12,125 bases of DNA. Origin: Actinomycetota bacterium. GTDB taxonomy: Bacteria; Actinomycetota; Acidimicrobiia; Spongiisociales; UBA11373. This document shows positions 1 through 5,775 of this stretch, piece after piece (the stretch's first letter is position 1; every line of letters starts with the position of its first letter). Both the position numbers and the translations under genes were made by a program. A model generated the notes under the pieces. The model was given only the letters and a program-made list of their open reading frames with translations, had not been told where the DNA came from and did not search any database. The stretch is from positions 1-12,125 of the forward strand of contig JAUYIV010000277.1 of assembly GCA_030688105.1 (NCBI GenBank), written 5' to 3'.

Positions 1-25
1 CCATCAGCCATCAGCCATCAGCCAG
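1..25. repeat. Heptamer tandem repeat (CCATCAG)n
   Basis: Three tandem copies of the 7-mer CCATCAG are followed by a partial copy ending in CCAG. The array may extend beyond the window on the left. On the opposite strand the unit reads CTGATGG, which resembles the GGCTGG(A/T/C) heptamers at 11794-11817, so the two arrays appear to belong to one repeat family in opposite orientations. It lies in the spacer beyond the 3' end of jag. No function is evident from the sequence. Confidence 0.85.
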
Positions 26-50
26 AAATCGTACCGGCTACGTCGGTCGC

Positions 51-66
51 GGTTTCACGTGGAACA
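51..66. other. parS: parS centromere-like site (ParB binding)
   Basis: The 16-mer GGTTTCACGTGGAACA matches the conserved bacterial parS palindrome TGTTTCACGTGAAACA at 14 of 16 positions, and its inner 14-mer matches GTTTCACGTGAAAC at 13 of 14. ParB binds such sites near oriC and loads the segregation complex. The position, just beyond jag where rsmG and parA-parB usually follow in this type of locus, fits. No par genes are inside the window, so the assignment rests on the motif and location. Confidence 0.8.
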
Positions 67-95
67 TACCGACGGGAGCGGACCTCGATCCAATC

Positions 96-111
96 TGAGA
101 TCTAGATCTCA
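96..111. repeat. 16-bp perfect palindrome after jag
   Basis: TGAGATCTAGATCTCA is a perfect palindrome with no loop, centred between 103 and 104. It lies 8 bp beyond the jag stop codon and 29 bp from the parS-like site. It has no T-tract and no spacer loop, so it does not look like a standard intrinsic terminator. A dimeric-protein operator is possible, but nothing in the window identifies the binder. Confidence 0.6.
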
Positions 112-119
112 TCCGGGGA

Positions 120-1019
120 CTACTCGCCCTCGGCGGCCACGATCACGGACCGCTGGGGCTCCTCGCCTTCCGAGAAAGAACGGACCCCCTCGATGTCGGC
201 GATCGTGTCGTGGACCACCTTGCGATCCGCCGAGTTCATCGGTTCGAGCATGATCTCGCCGCCCTCGGCGAGGACCTTGTCCGCCAGCCGCCGGGCGTAA
301 ATCCGCAGGGCCTCTCGACGCCGCTCGCTGTATCCGGCGATGTCCAACCTGATCCGGGCACCCTGCTGCGTCTTGCGCTGCACGATGGTCCGGCAGAGCT
401 CCAGCACCGATTGAAGGATGGCTCCCTTGGTACCCACCAATGCCTCGGTCTGCTCTCCGGTGACATCCGCATAGATGACGTCGTCCTCGACGCGGGTCGA
501 GACCGTTCCCTCCAGCCCAAACGCCTCCAGCAGCCCGCTGAGGAACTCTTTGATCTGCTCGGCCTGCTCTTCCACACCGATCACCTCGCGATCGTCGGGA
601 CGCGACCTCGCCCCGCCGCCCTCTCGGCCGCCGTTACGGCCGCCATCTCGGCTGCCCTCTCGCCTGGGAGCCCGGGCCCTCGCCCCTGCGTCGCTCTGGG
701 ATACCCCACTTCCCCTTCCACTCGACGTCTTCGGCCCCGACTGGCGCGTCGGCCGGTCTCCGGAGCCCCGCGACCGGCGACTGTCGCCGCCGGAGCCCCG
801 CCCCCGCTGGCCCGACGACGCCCGAGGCTCAGCCTTTGGCTTACGCCGGATCCGCACCACCGCATCCTCGCCTCCGATACCCAAGAACCCGCGGGTGGGC
901 TCCTGGAGAACCTCCACCTCGGCTTCGTCGGCCGAGGTGAGACCGAGCTCCTCGAGGCCGGCCGCCACCGCAGTGTCGACGGACGGTCCGCGAACTTCAA
1001 CGAACTCCCCGGGAGTCAC
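120..1019 (-). CDS. khpB: KhpB/Jag (EloR-type) KH-R3H RNA-binding protein
   Basis: This 299-residue protein belongs to the Jag/KhpB family, cytoplasmic RNA-binding proteins that in Firmicutes pair with KhpA and affect cell elongation and division. The Jag_N domain spans about residues 4-57 and ends in the family signature GFLGIGGEDAVVRIR. A low-complexity Arg/Gly/Ser linker follows (about 62-142). A KH domain (about 150-227) has the loop GTKG at 196-199, and an R3H domain (about 229-296) has R265 and H270 in NSADRKVVH. The GTG start directly follows the yidC TAG with no intervening base. An AGGAGG Shine-Dalgarno at 1026-1031 lies inside the last yidC codons at 6-nt spacing, so translation is probably coupled to yidC. 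Co-location with yidC is typical of the family. The linker is unusually rich in RG and GG steps. Confidence 0.95.
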   Translation of the reverse strand: MTPGEFVEVRGPSVDTAVAAGLEELGLTSADEAEVEVLQEPTRGFLGIGGEDAVVRIRRKPKAEPRASSGQRGRGSGGDSRRSRGSGDRPTRQSGPKTSSGRGSGVSQSDAGARARAPRREGSRDGGRNGGREGGGARSRPDDREVIGVEEQAEQIKEFLSGLLEAFGLEGTVSTRVEDDVIYADVTGEQTEALVGTKGAILQSVLELCRTIVQRKTQQGARIRLDIAGYSERRREALRIYARRLADKVLAEGGEIMLEPMNSADRKVVHDTIADIEGVRSFSEGEEPQRSVIVAAEGE

Positions 1020-1892
1020 CTACTTCCTCCTCCGCTTCTTGCCCCGCTTCTTCTTCGAGACATGCGGACTCCTCCTGGTGTCACCCAATGGTTGGGTTGC
1101 CATGCCGGGGGAGCCCTGGCTCGCACGGGACGGTGTCGTGTCGTCGTGGGCGCGGCCCTTCGGCGGCGCCTCGGCCTTCTTGGGGTCTCCGTCCATCCCC
1201 AGGATCAACGACTGCTGGCCGATCCTGAAGATCTGGCTGGCGGCGAAGTACACCACCAGGCCGGAAGGAAGATTGAACGAGATGAAGCCGAAGAATAATG
1301 GAAAAATCTTCATGATGGCTTGACCAGGCTGCTGCTGGCCTGGAGTCGGGTTCCGCGCCATGGTCTGGCGCTGCTGCCAGTAGGCGGTGAAAACCACGAT
1401 GATGATGGTGAGGAAGTAGGGAATCGCGTCGACGACGCCGACCTTCAGCGACTCGCTGGGCGACAGGCCCAGGTTCATCCACAGAAAATCGATCTTGCCG
1501 GCGGCCACCGCCGTCGCCAGGTCGCTCCCGGCGGAGACCCATTTCCCCGGGTTGCGCAGAACGCTGAAGAGGGCGAACCAGATGGGCATCTGCATGATCA
1601 GCGGGAGGCAGCCGGCGGCAGGGTTGACGCCGCGCTCCTTGTAGAGGGCCATCATCGCCGCCTGCTGGGCCTGCCGATCGTGCTTGAGTTCCTTCTGGAT
1701 TCGCTTGATGTCGGGCTGGATCTCCTGCATCGCCTTCATCGAGCGGGTCTGCTTGAGCGTCAACGGGAAGAGGAGGATTCCGATGGCGATTGTCAGGAAG
1801 ATGATGGCGATTCCGAAATTGGGGATCAGGCTATAGAAGAAGGTCAGGGTTCCGCCGAGGATCTCCTGGATGCCGTTCCAAATGGCCGACAT
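1020..1892 (-). CDS. yidC: YidC/Oxa1 membrane protein insertase
   Basis: This 290-residue YidC/Oxa1 insertase lacks the large periplasmic domain of Gram-negative YidC. It inserts and folds inner-membrane proteins alone or with SecYEG. Hydrophobic segments lie near residues 26-46, 96-112, 152-171 and 193-222. The family core is visible as LFPLTLKQTRSMKAMQ with the groove arginine R50, a charged cytoplasmic hairpin (53-90), and GVNPAAGCLPLIMQMPIW at 88-105. The C-terminal tail ends in a strongly basic stretch (KKKRGKKRRRK), as in YidC forms whose tails touch the ribosome. The chosen ATG overlaps the yidD stop as TGATG. A TTG one codon upstream (1895) is an alternative. Only a weak G-run (1900-1904) serves as Shine-Dalgarno, which supports translational coupling to yidD. 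Confidence 0.95.
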   Translation of the reverse strand: MSAIWNGIQEILGGTLTFFYSLIPNFGIAIIFLTIAIGILLFPLTLKQTRSMKAMQEIQPDIKRIQKELKHDRQAQQAAMMALYKERGVNPAAGCLPLIMQMPIWFALFSVLRNPGKWVSAGSDLATAVAAGKIDFLWMNLGLSPSESLKVGVVDAIPYFLTIIIVVFTAYWQQRQTMARNPTPGQQQPGQAIMKIFPLFFGFISFNLPSGLVVYFAASQIFRIGQQSLILGMDGDPKKAEAPPKGRAHDDTTPSRASQGSPGMATQPLGDTRRSPHVSKKKRGKKRRRK

Positions 1893-2161
1893 CAACGAAC
1901 CCCCATCTCATCCCGGAGCGGCACCGGATCGAGGCCGCCTTCTCTCCATGGATGGCAACGCCCGATCCGCTTCACAGCAATCCACGACCCGCGCAACGCT
2001 CCCCATTCGTCGATCGCCTCGAACGCGAACGCGGAGCACGTCGGCTCGTACCGGCATCTCCTGCCGACGAGGGGGGAGAGGACCTTCCGATACAGCAGGA
2101 TGAGTCGCTGCAGCCACCAGCCCGGCTGGTAGGCCTTCAGCCTGCTCTTCGGTTCTTCCAC
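1892..2161 (-). CDS. yidD: YidD membrane protein insertion efficiency factor
   Basis: This small YidD-family protein (89 residues with this start) assists YidC-dependent insertion at the inner membrane. The diagnostic pattern is present: an amphipathic N-terminal segment (LKAYQPGWWLQRLILLYRKV), then CRYEPTCSAFAFEAI with its cysteine pair, then RIGRCHPWREGG and the terminal DPVP. The GTG at 2161 is chosen because AGGAGG (2169-2174), inside the end of rnpA, lies 7 nt upstream. A GTG at 2167 would overlap the rnpA stop as GTGA but leaves only 1 nt after the same Shine-Dalgarno. The reading frame is also open upstream to 2260, but that part overlaps rnpA and shows no conservation. The gene is coupled to rnpA upstream and to yidC downstream. 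Confidence 0.92.
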   Translation of the reverse strand: MEEPKSRLKAYQPGWWLQRLILLYRKVLSPLVGRRCRYEPTCSAFAFEAIDEWGALRGSWIAVKRIGRCHPWREGGLDPVPLRDEMGVR

Positions 2162-2163
2162 AC

Positions 2164-2505
2164 TCACTCCTCCTCGCTCATCGCCGCCCGCACCCAGCCC
2201 ACCAGCACCTCGAAAGGCGCTTCGGTGACCGCCCCGGAGGCCACCACGACGTAGTCGCATCCGTCCCGGAGCGGGACCCGACGAAGTGCCTCACGTAGCC
2301 GGCGCTTCGCCCGGTTCCGTCTGACGGCGCCACCGACCCCCCGGCCGGCGACGCACGCGACCCGTGGAGGCCCCGGCTCGCCCGCTGCGACGAACGCGGC
2401 GACACCGCCGACGCGCCGACGGGTCCCGACCCGCCGCACCCTTCCGATATCGGAGCTTCTTCGCAGAGAAGCGTAGGACTCAGCCGGAAAGTCGTGTGCC
2501 GACAG
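2164..2505 (-). CDS. rnpA: RNase P protein component (start uncertain)
   Basis: The C-terminal part is clearly the RnpA family, the protein that joins the RNase P RNA to mature tRNA 5' ends. It shows LRRSSDIGRV (matching the family's N-terminal LRRxxDF helix), PRVACVAGRGVGGAVRRNRAKRRLREALR (RNR motif), and CDYVVVAS. The start is the problem. Between rpmH and this domain the frame contains no ATG, GTG or TTG. The only candidates are CTG at 2505 (used for these coordinates) or CTG at 2466, both without a good Shine-Dalgarno. A GTG at 2439 would remove the conserved LRRSSD segment. A GTG at 2826 would give a 220-residue protein whose N-terminal extension reads through all of rpmH in another frame. 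The domain call is firm; the 5' boundary is not. Confidence 0.85.
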   Translation of the reverse strand: MSAHDFPAESYASLRRSSDIGRVRRVGTRRRVGGVAAFVAAGEPGPPRVACVAGRGVGGAVRRNRAKRRLREALRRVPLRDGCDYVVVASGAVTEAPFEVLVGWVRAAMSEEE

Positions 2506-2546
2506 GTCGCTGGTCCGATCCCGGGGCGAGCCTATCGCCGCACGAC

Positions 2547-2681
2547 CTAAGCCGACAGCCGTTGACGGCCCTTGAAGCGCCGCCGCTTGAGGATGGCGCG
2601 CCCGGCCCGCGTCCGCATGCGGAGGCGGAAGCCGTGACGCTTTTTGCGGCGGCGAGCGTTCGGCTGGTAAGTGCGCTTCAT
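2547..2681 (-). CDS. rpmH: 50S ribosomal protein L34
   Basis: This 44-residue, highly basic protein is ribosomal protein L34 of the large subunit. It starts MKRTYQPNARRRKKRHGFRL, continues with RMRTRAGRAILKRRR and ends FKGRQRLSA, which matches the family along its whole length. The ATG is fixed by the conserved MKRTYQP start. The upstream Shine-Dalgarno is weak (a GGGG run about 6 nt before ATG). It is the first recognised gene of the minus-strand operon, next to the origin region, as in most bacteria. The rnpA reading frame stays open across the entire gene in a different frame. Confidence 0.97.
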   Translation of the reverse strand: MKRTYQPNARRRKKRHGFRLRMRTRAGRAILKRRRFKGRQRLSA

Positions 2682-2717
2682 GGCGAGCCCCGAAGGAAGA
2701 GGAGGATGCTTCGGGGG

Positions 2718-2747
2718 AGGTTACGAATGACTTGCCGGCTTTGTCAA
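2718..2747 (-). promoter_or_regulatory. Candidate proximal promoter of rpmH
   Basis: On the minus strand a perfect TTGACA (2742-2747) and TAACCT (2718-2723) are separated by 18 bp. Transcription would start near 2711, about 30 nt before the rpmH ATG. A transcript from here would not include the GTG at 2826, so its use would argue against the long form of rnpA. Confidence 0.5.
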
Positions 2748-2856
2748 AGGTGGTCCAACTTCGAGGGCCCGCTCGCGAGAAATCACGATGAGTCGCGAAA
2801 GATCGCCTAAGCCTCGATTCGTCCACACCGCCATCCCCAGGCCCACTAGAGCGCGA

Positions 2857-2886
2857 AATCTATTCTTGAAATCCCTTTGGTTTCAA
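2857..2886 (-). promoter_or_regulatory. Candidate distal promoter of rpmH/rnpA
   Basis: On the minus strand TTGAAA (2881-2886) and TAGATT (2857-2862) are separated by 18 bp in one of the more AT-rich patches of the intergenic region. Initiation near 2850 would produce a leader that includes the GTG at 2826, preceded by a weak GGGGA. It could drive the operon together with the proximal promoter. Confidence 0.4.
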
Positions 2887-2943
2887 CGATTCTCTGACTA
2901 CGGGATCGCCGGGCACCTTGGGATAAGCCGAGTTTTGTCGTTC

Positions 2944-2973
2944 TTGTGAGGCCCGCGAGCCGATCCATATACT
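2944..2973 (+). promoter_or_regulatory. Candidate dnaA promoter
   Basis: TTGTGA (2944-2949) and TATACT (2968-2973) are separated by 18 bp, a good sigma70-type match in an otherwise GC-rich region. Transcription would start near 2980 and give a dnaA leader of about 150 nt. The DnaA-box cluster at 3068-3099 would then lie downstream of the start, consistent with DnaA autoregulation. Confidence 0.5.
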
Positions 2974-3067
2974 CGCCGTTCACCGGCCACCCCACCGGTC
3001 CACTTCCCAGGCATCGAAACCGGCGGCGCGCCGGTCGGGGTAGGAATTGAGCGCGGGAAATCCGCCC

Positions 3068-3099
3068 TTCTCCACAGGTGTGGATACCCCTGTGGAGAA
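3068..3099. promoter_or_regulatory. DnaA-box cluster as inverted repeat
   Basis: TTCTCCACA at 3068-3076 (plus strand) and TGTGGAGAA at 3091-3099 (the same box on the minus strand) sit in a perfect 10-bp inverted repeat (TTCTCCACAG / CTGTGGAGAA). The 12-bp spacer carries a third box, TGTGGATAC (3079-3087, GTATCCACA on the minus strand). All contain the TCCACA core recognised by DnaA domain IV. The cluster ends 34 bp before the dnaA GTG, so it may serve both origin function and dnaA autoregulation. Confidence 0.75.
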
Positions 3100-3133
3100 C
3101 GTTTGGGAGTGGTGAGAACACGCGAGGGAGGAC

Positions 3134-4492
3134 GTGGAAGCCTATCCGGCCGCCGAAAACTGGGACCAATTCCGTCAATCTCTCCGTGCTCGAGTGACTC
3201 CAGTCACGTGGAGGACCTGGCTCGAAGGGTTGTCTCCTCACTCGATCGACGGCGACGTCATCCGGATACTCGCCCCGAGTGAGTTCCACCTTCGCTGGGT
3301 CAACGAGAAGTACCGGCCCCTGATCGAGGAGTCGGTGGTCTCGGTGTTCGGCGCCGGGATCACCGTCGAGATGGAGGCGAGCGACACGCCGCTCTTCGAC
3401 TCACCCACAGTGGATGATGATCCCGAGCCCGAGCCACTGCCCTCGGCGGCGGCGGTCGAGCCCGACGACGACCAGCTCGTCCCCAAGTACTCGTTCGAGA
3501 ACTTCGTGGTCGGGCCCTCCAACCGGTTCGCCCACGCCGCCGCACTCGCCATCGCCGAACAGCCGGGGGGCCACTACAACCCGCTCTTCGTGTACGGCCC
3601 CGCCGGCCTCGGAAAGACCCACCTCCTCCAGGCGATCGCCCAGCATTGCGCAGAGCTCCATCCCCGGCTCGAGATCTGTTACCTGACCTCCGAGGAGTTC
3701 TTCAATGGATTCATCGACGGGATCAGACGCAAGCGTATGGACGAGTTCAAGGCGCGTTATCGGGGTGTCGACATGTTGCTGCTCGACGATGTTCAGTTCC
3801 TGGAAGGAAAGGAGCAGATCCTCGAGGAGTTCTTCCACACCTTCAACTCGCTGTACGAGGCGGGCAAGCAGCTCGTGTTCTCGTCAGACCGGCCCCCCAA
3901 GAGCCTGTCCAGCCTCGAAGACCGCATCCGCAGCCGTTTCGAGTGGGGGCTGACCACCGACATCCAACCTCCCGACGTCGAAACCCGGCTCGCCATTCTC
4001 CGCAAGAACGCCGCGTTTGCCCCCGTCGAGGTCCCTGAGCCCGTACTCGATTTCATGGCCAACCGGGTCGTCGACAACATCCGCGAGCTCGAGGGAGCGT
4101 TGACCCGGGTCACCGCCTACGCCGCCTTGACCCACCAGCCCATTGATTTGGAGATGGCGGAAGACGTTCTCCAAGACCTCGGGCCGGCCCACACCACGGT
4201 TCCGATCAGCCCAGGTAGGGTCCTCGCCGCCACCGCCGAGTCGTTCGGGGTCTCCATCATCGACCTCGAGGGCCCGAGCCGGAAGCAACCTCTGGCGCGC
4301 GCCAGGCAGGTCGCCATGTACCTCTGCCGGGAACTCACCGATCTCTCCCTGCCCAAGATCGGGGCGCTCTTCGGAGGCCGGGACCACACAACCGTGCTCC
4401 ATGGCGTCAACAACGTGGCCAGGCTCATGAAGGAAGACCAACACCTCTTCGATCGTGTCACTGCCCTGTTGCAAAGTCTGAGGAAATCATGA
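3134..4492 (+). CDS. dnaA: Chromosomal replication initiator DnaA
   Basis: DnaA is the AAA+ initiator that binds DnaA boxes and melts oriC. This 452-residue protein has domain I (about 1-80, with WDQFRQSLRARVTPVTWRTWL), a short acidic domain II (about 83-115), AAA+ domain III starting at YSFENFVVGPSN, and DNA-binding domain IV (about 355-452). The Walker A is GPAGLGKTH (155-163), Walker B LLLDDVQF (215-222), sensor 1 FSSDRPP (249-255), the arginine-finger segment RSRFEWG (266-272) and sensor 2 NIRELEGAL (315-323). The domain IV signature GGRDHTTVLHG is at 414-424. The GTG start is preceded by GGGAGGA close to it, and the protein begins where the family does. Domain II is shorter than in streptomycetes. 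It probably controls its own synthesis through the boxes just upstream. Confidence 0.98.
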   Translation: MEAYPAAENWDQFRQSLRARVTPVTWRTWLEGLSPHSIDGDVIRILAPSEFHLRWVNEKYRPLIEESVVSVFGAGITVEMEASDTPLFDSPTVDDDPEPEPLPSAAAVEPDDDQLVPKYSFENFVVGPSNRFAHAAALAIAEQPGGHYNPLFVYGPAGLGKTHLLQAIAQHCAELHPRLEICYLTSEEFFNGFIDGIRRKRMDEFKARYRGVDMLLLDDVQFLEGKEQILEEFFHTFNSLYEAGKQLVFSSDRPPKSLSSLEDRIRSRFEWGLTTDIQPPDVETRLAILRKNAAFAPVEVPEPVLDFMANRVVDNIRELEGALTRVTAYAALTHQPIDLEMAEDVLQDLGPAHTTVPISPGRVLAATAESFGVSIIDLEGPSRKQPLARARQVAMYLCRELTDLSLPKIGALFGGRDHTTVLHGVNNVARLMKEDQHLFDRVTALLQSLRKS

Positions 4493-4551
4493 CGAACCAT
4501 CCACATGCCCTGGGATCTTTCCGAGCCCCTGTGCGCAAGTCTGCGGATTGG

Positions 4552-4583
4552 TCCCCATCGTGGGGATGGCCGAAAGGGCCTCC
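4552..4583. repeat. Two adjacent inverted repeats between dnaA and dnaN
   Basis: TCCCCA-TCG-TGGGGA (4552-4566) forms a 6-bp stem with a 3-nt loop. Immediately next, GGCC-GAAAG-GGCC (4568-4580) forms a 4-bp stem that could be extended by GGA/TCC around a bulge, which competes with the first hairpin. No T-tract follows, so a classic intrinsic terminator is not supported. They may be weak terminators after dnaA, leader structures or origin elements. Confidence 0.4.
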
Positions 4584-4602
4584 GACCAGGCGCGAAGCGC
4601 GG

Positions 4603-4618
4603 TTCTCCACAATCCACA
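4603..4618 (+). promoter_or_regulatory. DnaA boxes upstream of dnaN
   Basis: TTCTCCACA (4603-4611) is identical to the two outer boxes before dnaA. It overlaps by 2 bp a second TCCACA-core match, CAATCCACA (4610-4618). A weaker CCATCCACA lies at 4497-4505. The repetition of the same 9-mer on both sides of dnaA supports TTCTCCACA as a preferred DnaA site in this organism. Whether this gap is part of oriC or only regulates dnaN cannot be decided from sequence alone. Confidence 0.6.
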
Positions 4619-4683
4619 TCCCCTACTACTGCTACTCCAGATTCTCATAGGCAATACAGTCGAAGAAGAGAGAGGGACACCCT

Positions 4684-5763
4684 GTGCGTATCAGAGCAGA
4701 GCGAGACGACCTGGTCGACGTCCTCGGCCGCGCCGGCCGGGCTGTCGGCGTGCGCTCGCCGATGCCGATCCTCCAGGGAGTCCTGATCGACGTCCGGGGT
4801 AAGTCGATGCGGGTGACGGGCACCGATCTCGACGTGACCGTGCGGACCCAGCTCGATGTCGAAGTGCTCGATGAGGGCAGCACGGTGGTGCCGGCGCGGC
4901 TCGCCACGGAGGCGGTTCGAAAGATGCCGGCGGGAGCCGTGGTGATCCAGGCGCAGGGCGGCGAGGTCGAGATCACCGGGAACGGGCCTCGGTTCCGGTT
5001 CCGGGAATTCACCGTCGACGACTTCCCCAAGGTGAGCGAGCCCGATCTCACCGGAGCCGTCAAGGTGAGCGGTTCGGACTTCACCGACGCGCTGACCCAG
5101 GTGGCGGTGGCGGCATCGACCGACGACGCTCGGCCGATCCTCACCGGCGTGTACTTCGAGAGCGAAGAGGGCCGGTTGCGTCTGGTGGCGACCGATTCAT
5201 ACCGGCTGTCGGTACGCGACCTCCCCTCCGTTGAAGCCCATCTCTCGGGGCTCGTCCCGGTCAGGGCGTTACGTGAACTCGGGCGGAGCGTCGGCGCGTC
5301 CGAGATCCAAGTGGCGATCGGGGACCGCGAGGCGGCCTTCGCCTCCGAGCGCGGCACGCTCACGGCCCGGCTCATCGAGGGGACCTTCCCCAACTATCGG
5401 CAGCTCCTTCCTCCGTCATACCCCAACCGGCTGAAGGTCCCCCGTGAGGGCCTTCTCGAGGCGATCGACAGAGCCTCCCTGGTCGCAGAGGATCACATCC
5501 CCATCCGGCTGACCCTGCAGAAGGGCGGTGTCGAGCTCAGCGTGACCCGGCAGGATGTCGGAGGCGAGACCGAACATGTCGAGGCGGATTACTCGGGTGA
5601 GGAGATGACGATCGCCTTCAACAGCCGGTATCTCAACGACGGGGTCACTGCGGTTCAGGCGGACGAGGTGGTTCTCGACGTGATGGATCCCCTCAAGCCC
5701 GGACTGCTACGCGGCGCGGATGACGACGACTTCGTCTACCTCCTCATGCCTGTCCGGCTCTGA
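4684..5763 (+). CDS. dnaN: DNA polymerase III beta sliding clamp
   Basis: DnaN is the ring-shaped processivity clamp that tethers DNA polymerase III and other proteins to DNA. At 359 residues it has the usual length, with three clamp-fold domains at about 1-120, 125-245 and 250-359. Recognisable segments include PMPILQGVLI in domain 1, ARPILTGVYFE and LVATDSYRLSVRD in domain 2, GTFPNYRQLLP at the domain 2/3 boundary, and the C-terminal YLLMPVRL that lines the partner-binding pocket. The GTG start is preceded by a GAGAGGGA Shine-Dalgarno at about 7-nt spacing. It lies 191 bp after dnaA and only 12 bp before recF, so dnaN and recF are probably co-transcribed. Confidence 0.98.
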   Translation: MRIRAERDDLVDVLGRAGRAVGVRSPMPILQGVLIDVRGKSMRVTGTDLDVTVRTQLDVEVLDEGSTVVPARLATEAVRKMPAGAVVIQAQGGEVEITGNGPRFRFREFTVDDFPKVSEPDLTGAVKVSGSDFTDALTQVAVAASTDDARPILTGVYFESEEGRLRLVATDSYRLSVRDLPSVEAHLSGLVPVRALRELGRSVGASEIQVAIGDREAAFASERGTLTARLIEGTFPNYRQLLPPSYPNRLKVPREGLLEAIDRASLVAEDHIPIRLTLQKGGVELSVTRQDVGGETEHVEADYSGEEMTIAFNSRYLNDGVTAVQADEVVLDVMDPLKPGLLRGADDDDFVYLLMPVRL

Positions 5764-5775
5764 CCGGGTCGCCCG

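Larger units (their letters stand above)
2682..3133. other. oriC: rpmH-dnaA intergenic region, candidate oriC
   Basis: This 452-bp stretch has no convincing gene and separates the divergent rpmH and dnaA transcription units, a common oriC position. It holds three DnaA-box-like 9-mers close together (3068-3099), another at 2819-2827 (TCGTCCACA, 8 of 9 to the actinobacterial TTGTCCACA) and a weak one at 2918-2926. Around 2847-2900 is an AT-richer patch that could unwind. There are also candidate promoters in both directions and a GC hairpin (ACCGGC arms 3019-3024 and 3030-3035). Many actinobacteria place oriC between dnaA and dnaN instead. That gap here is short but also carries boxes, so the origin may be bipartite or lie there. 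Confidence 0.55.

Noticed and set aside
1..25. CRISPR array from the heptamer repeats
   Set aside because: The units are 7 bp with no spacers, and no cas genes are present.
210..1323. Long open frames on the plus strand opposite jag and the end of yidC
   Set aside because: They are antisense to well-recognised genes, have composition typical of GC-rich shadow frames and show no known motif.
2846..3289. 147-codon minus-strand frame covering the dnaA upstream region and start
   Set aside because: It overlaps the DnaA boxes, the dnaA promoter candidate and the dnaA start, and shows no recognisable domain.
4552..4580. Intrinsic terminator after dnaA
   Set aside because: The hairpins are short and no T-tract follows, so termination is not supported; they are kept only as inverted repeats.
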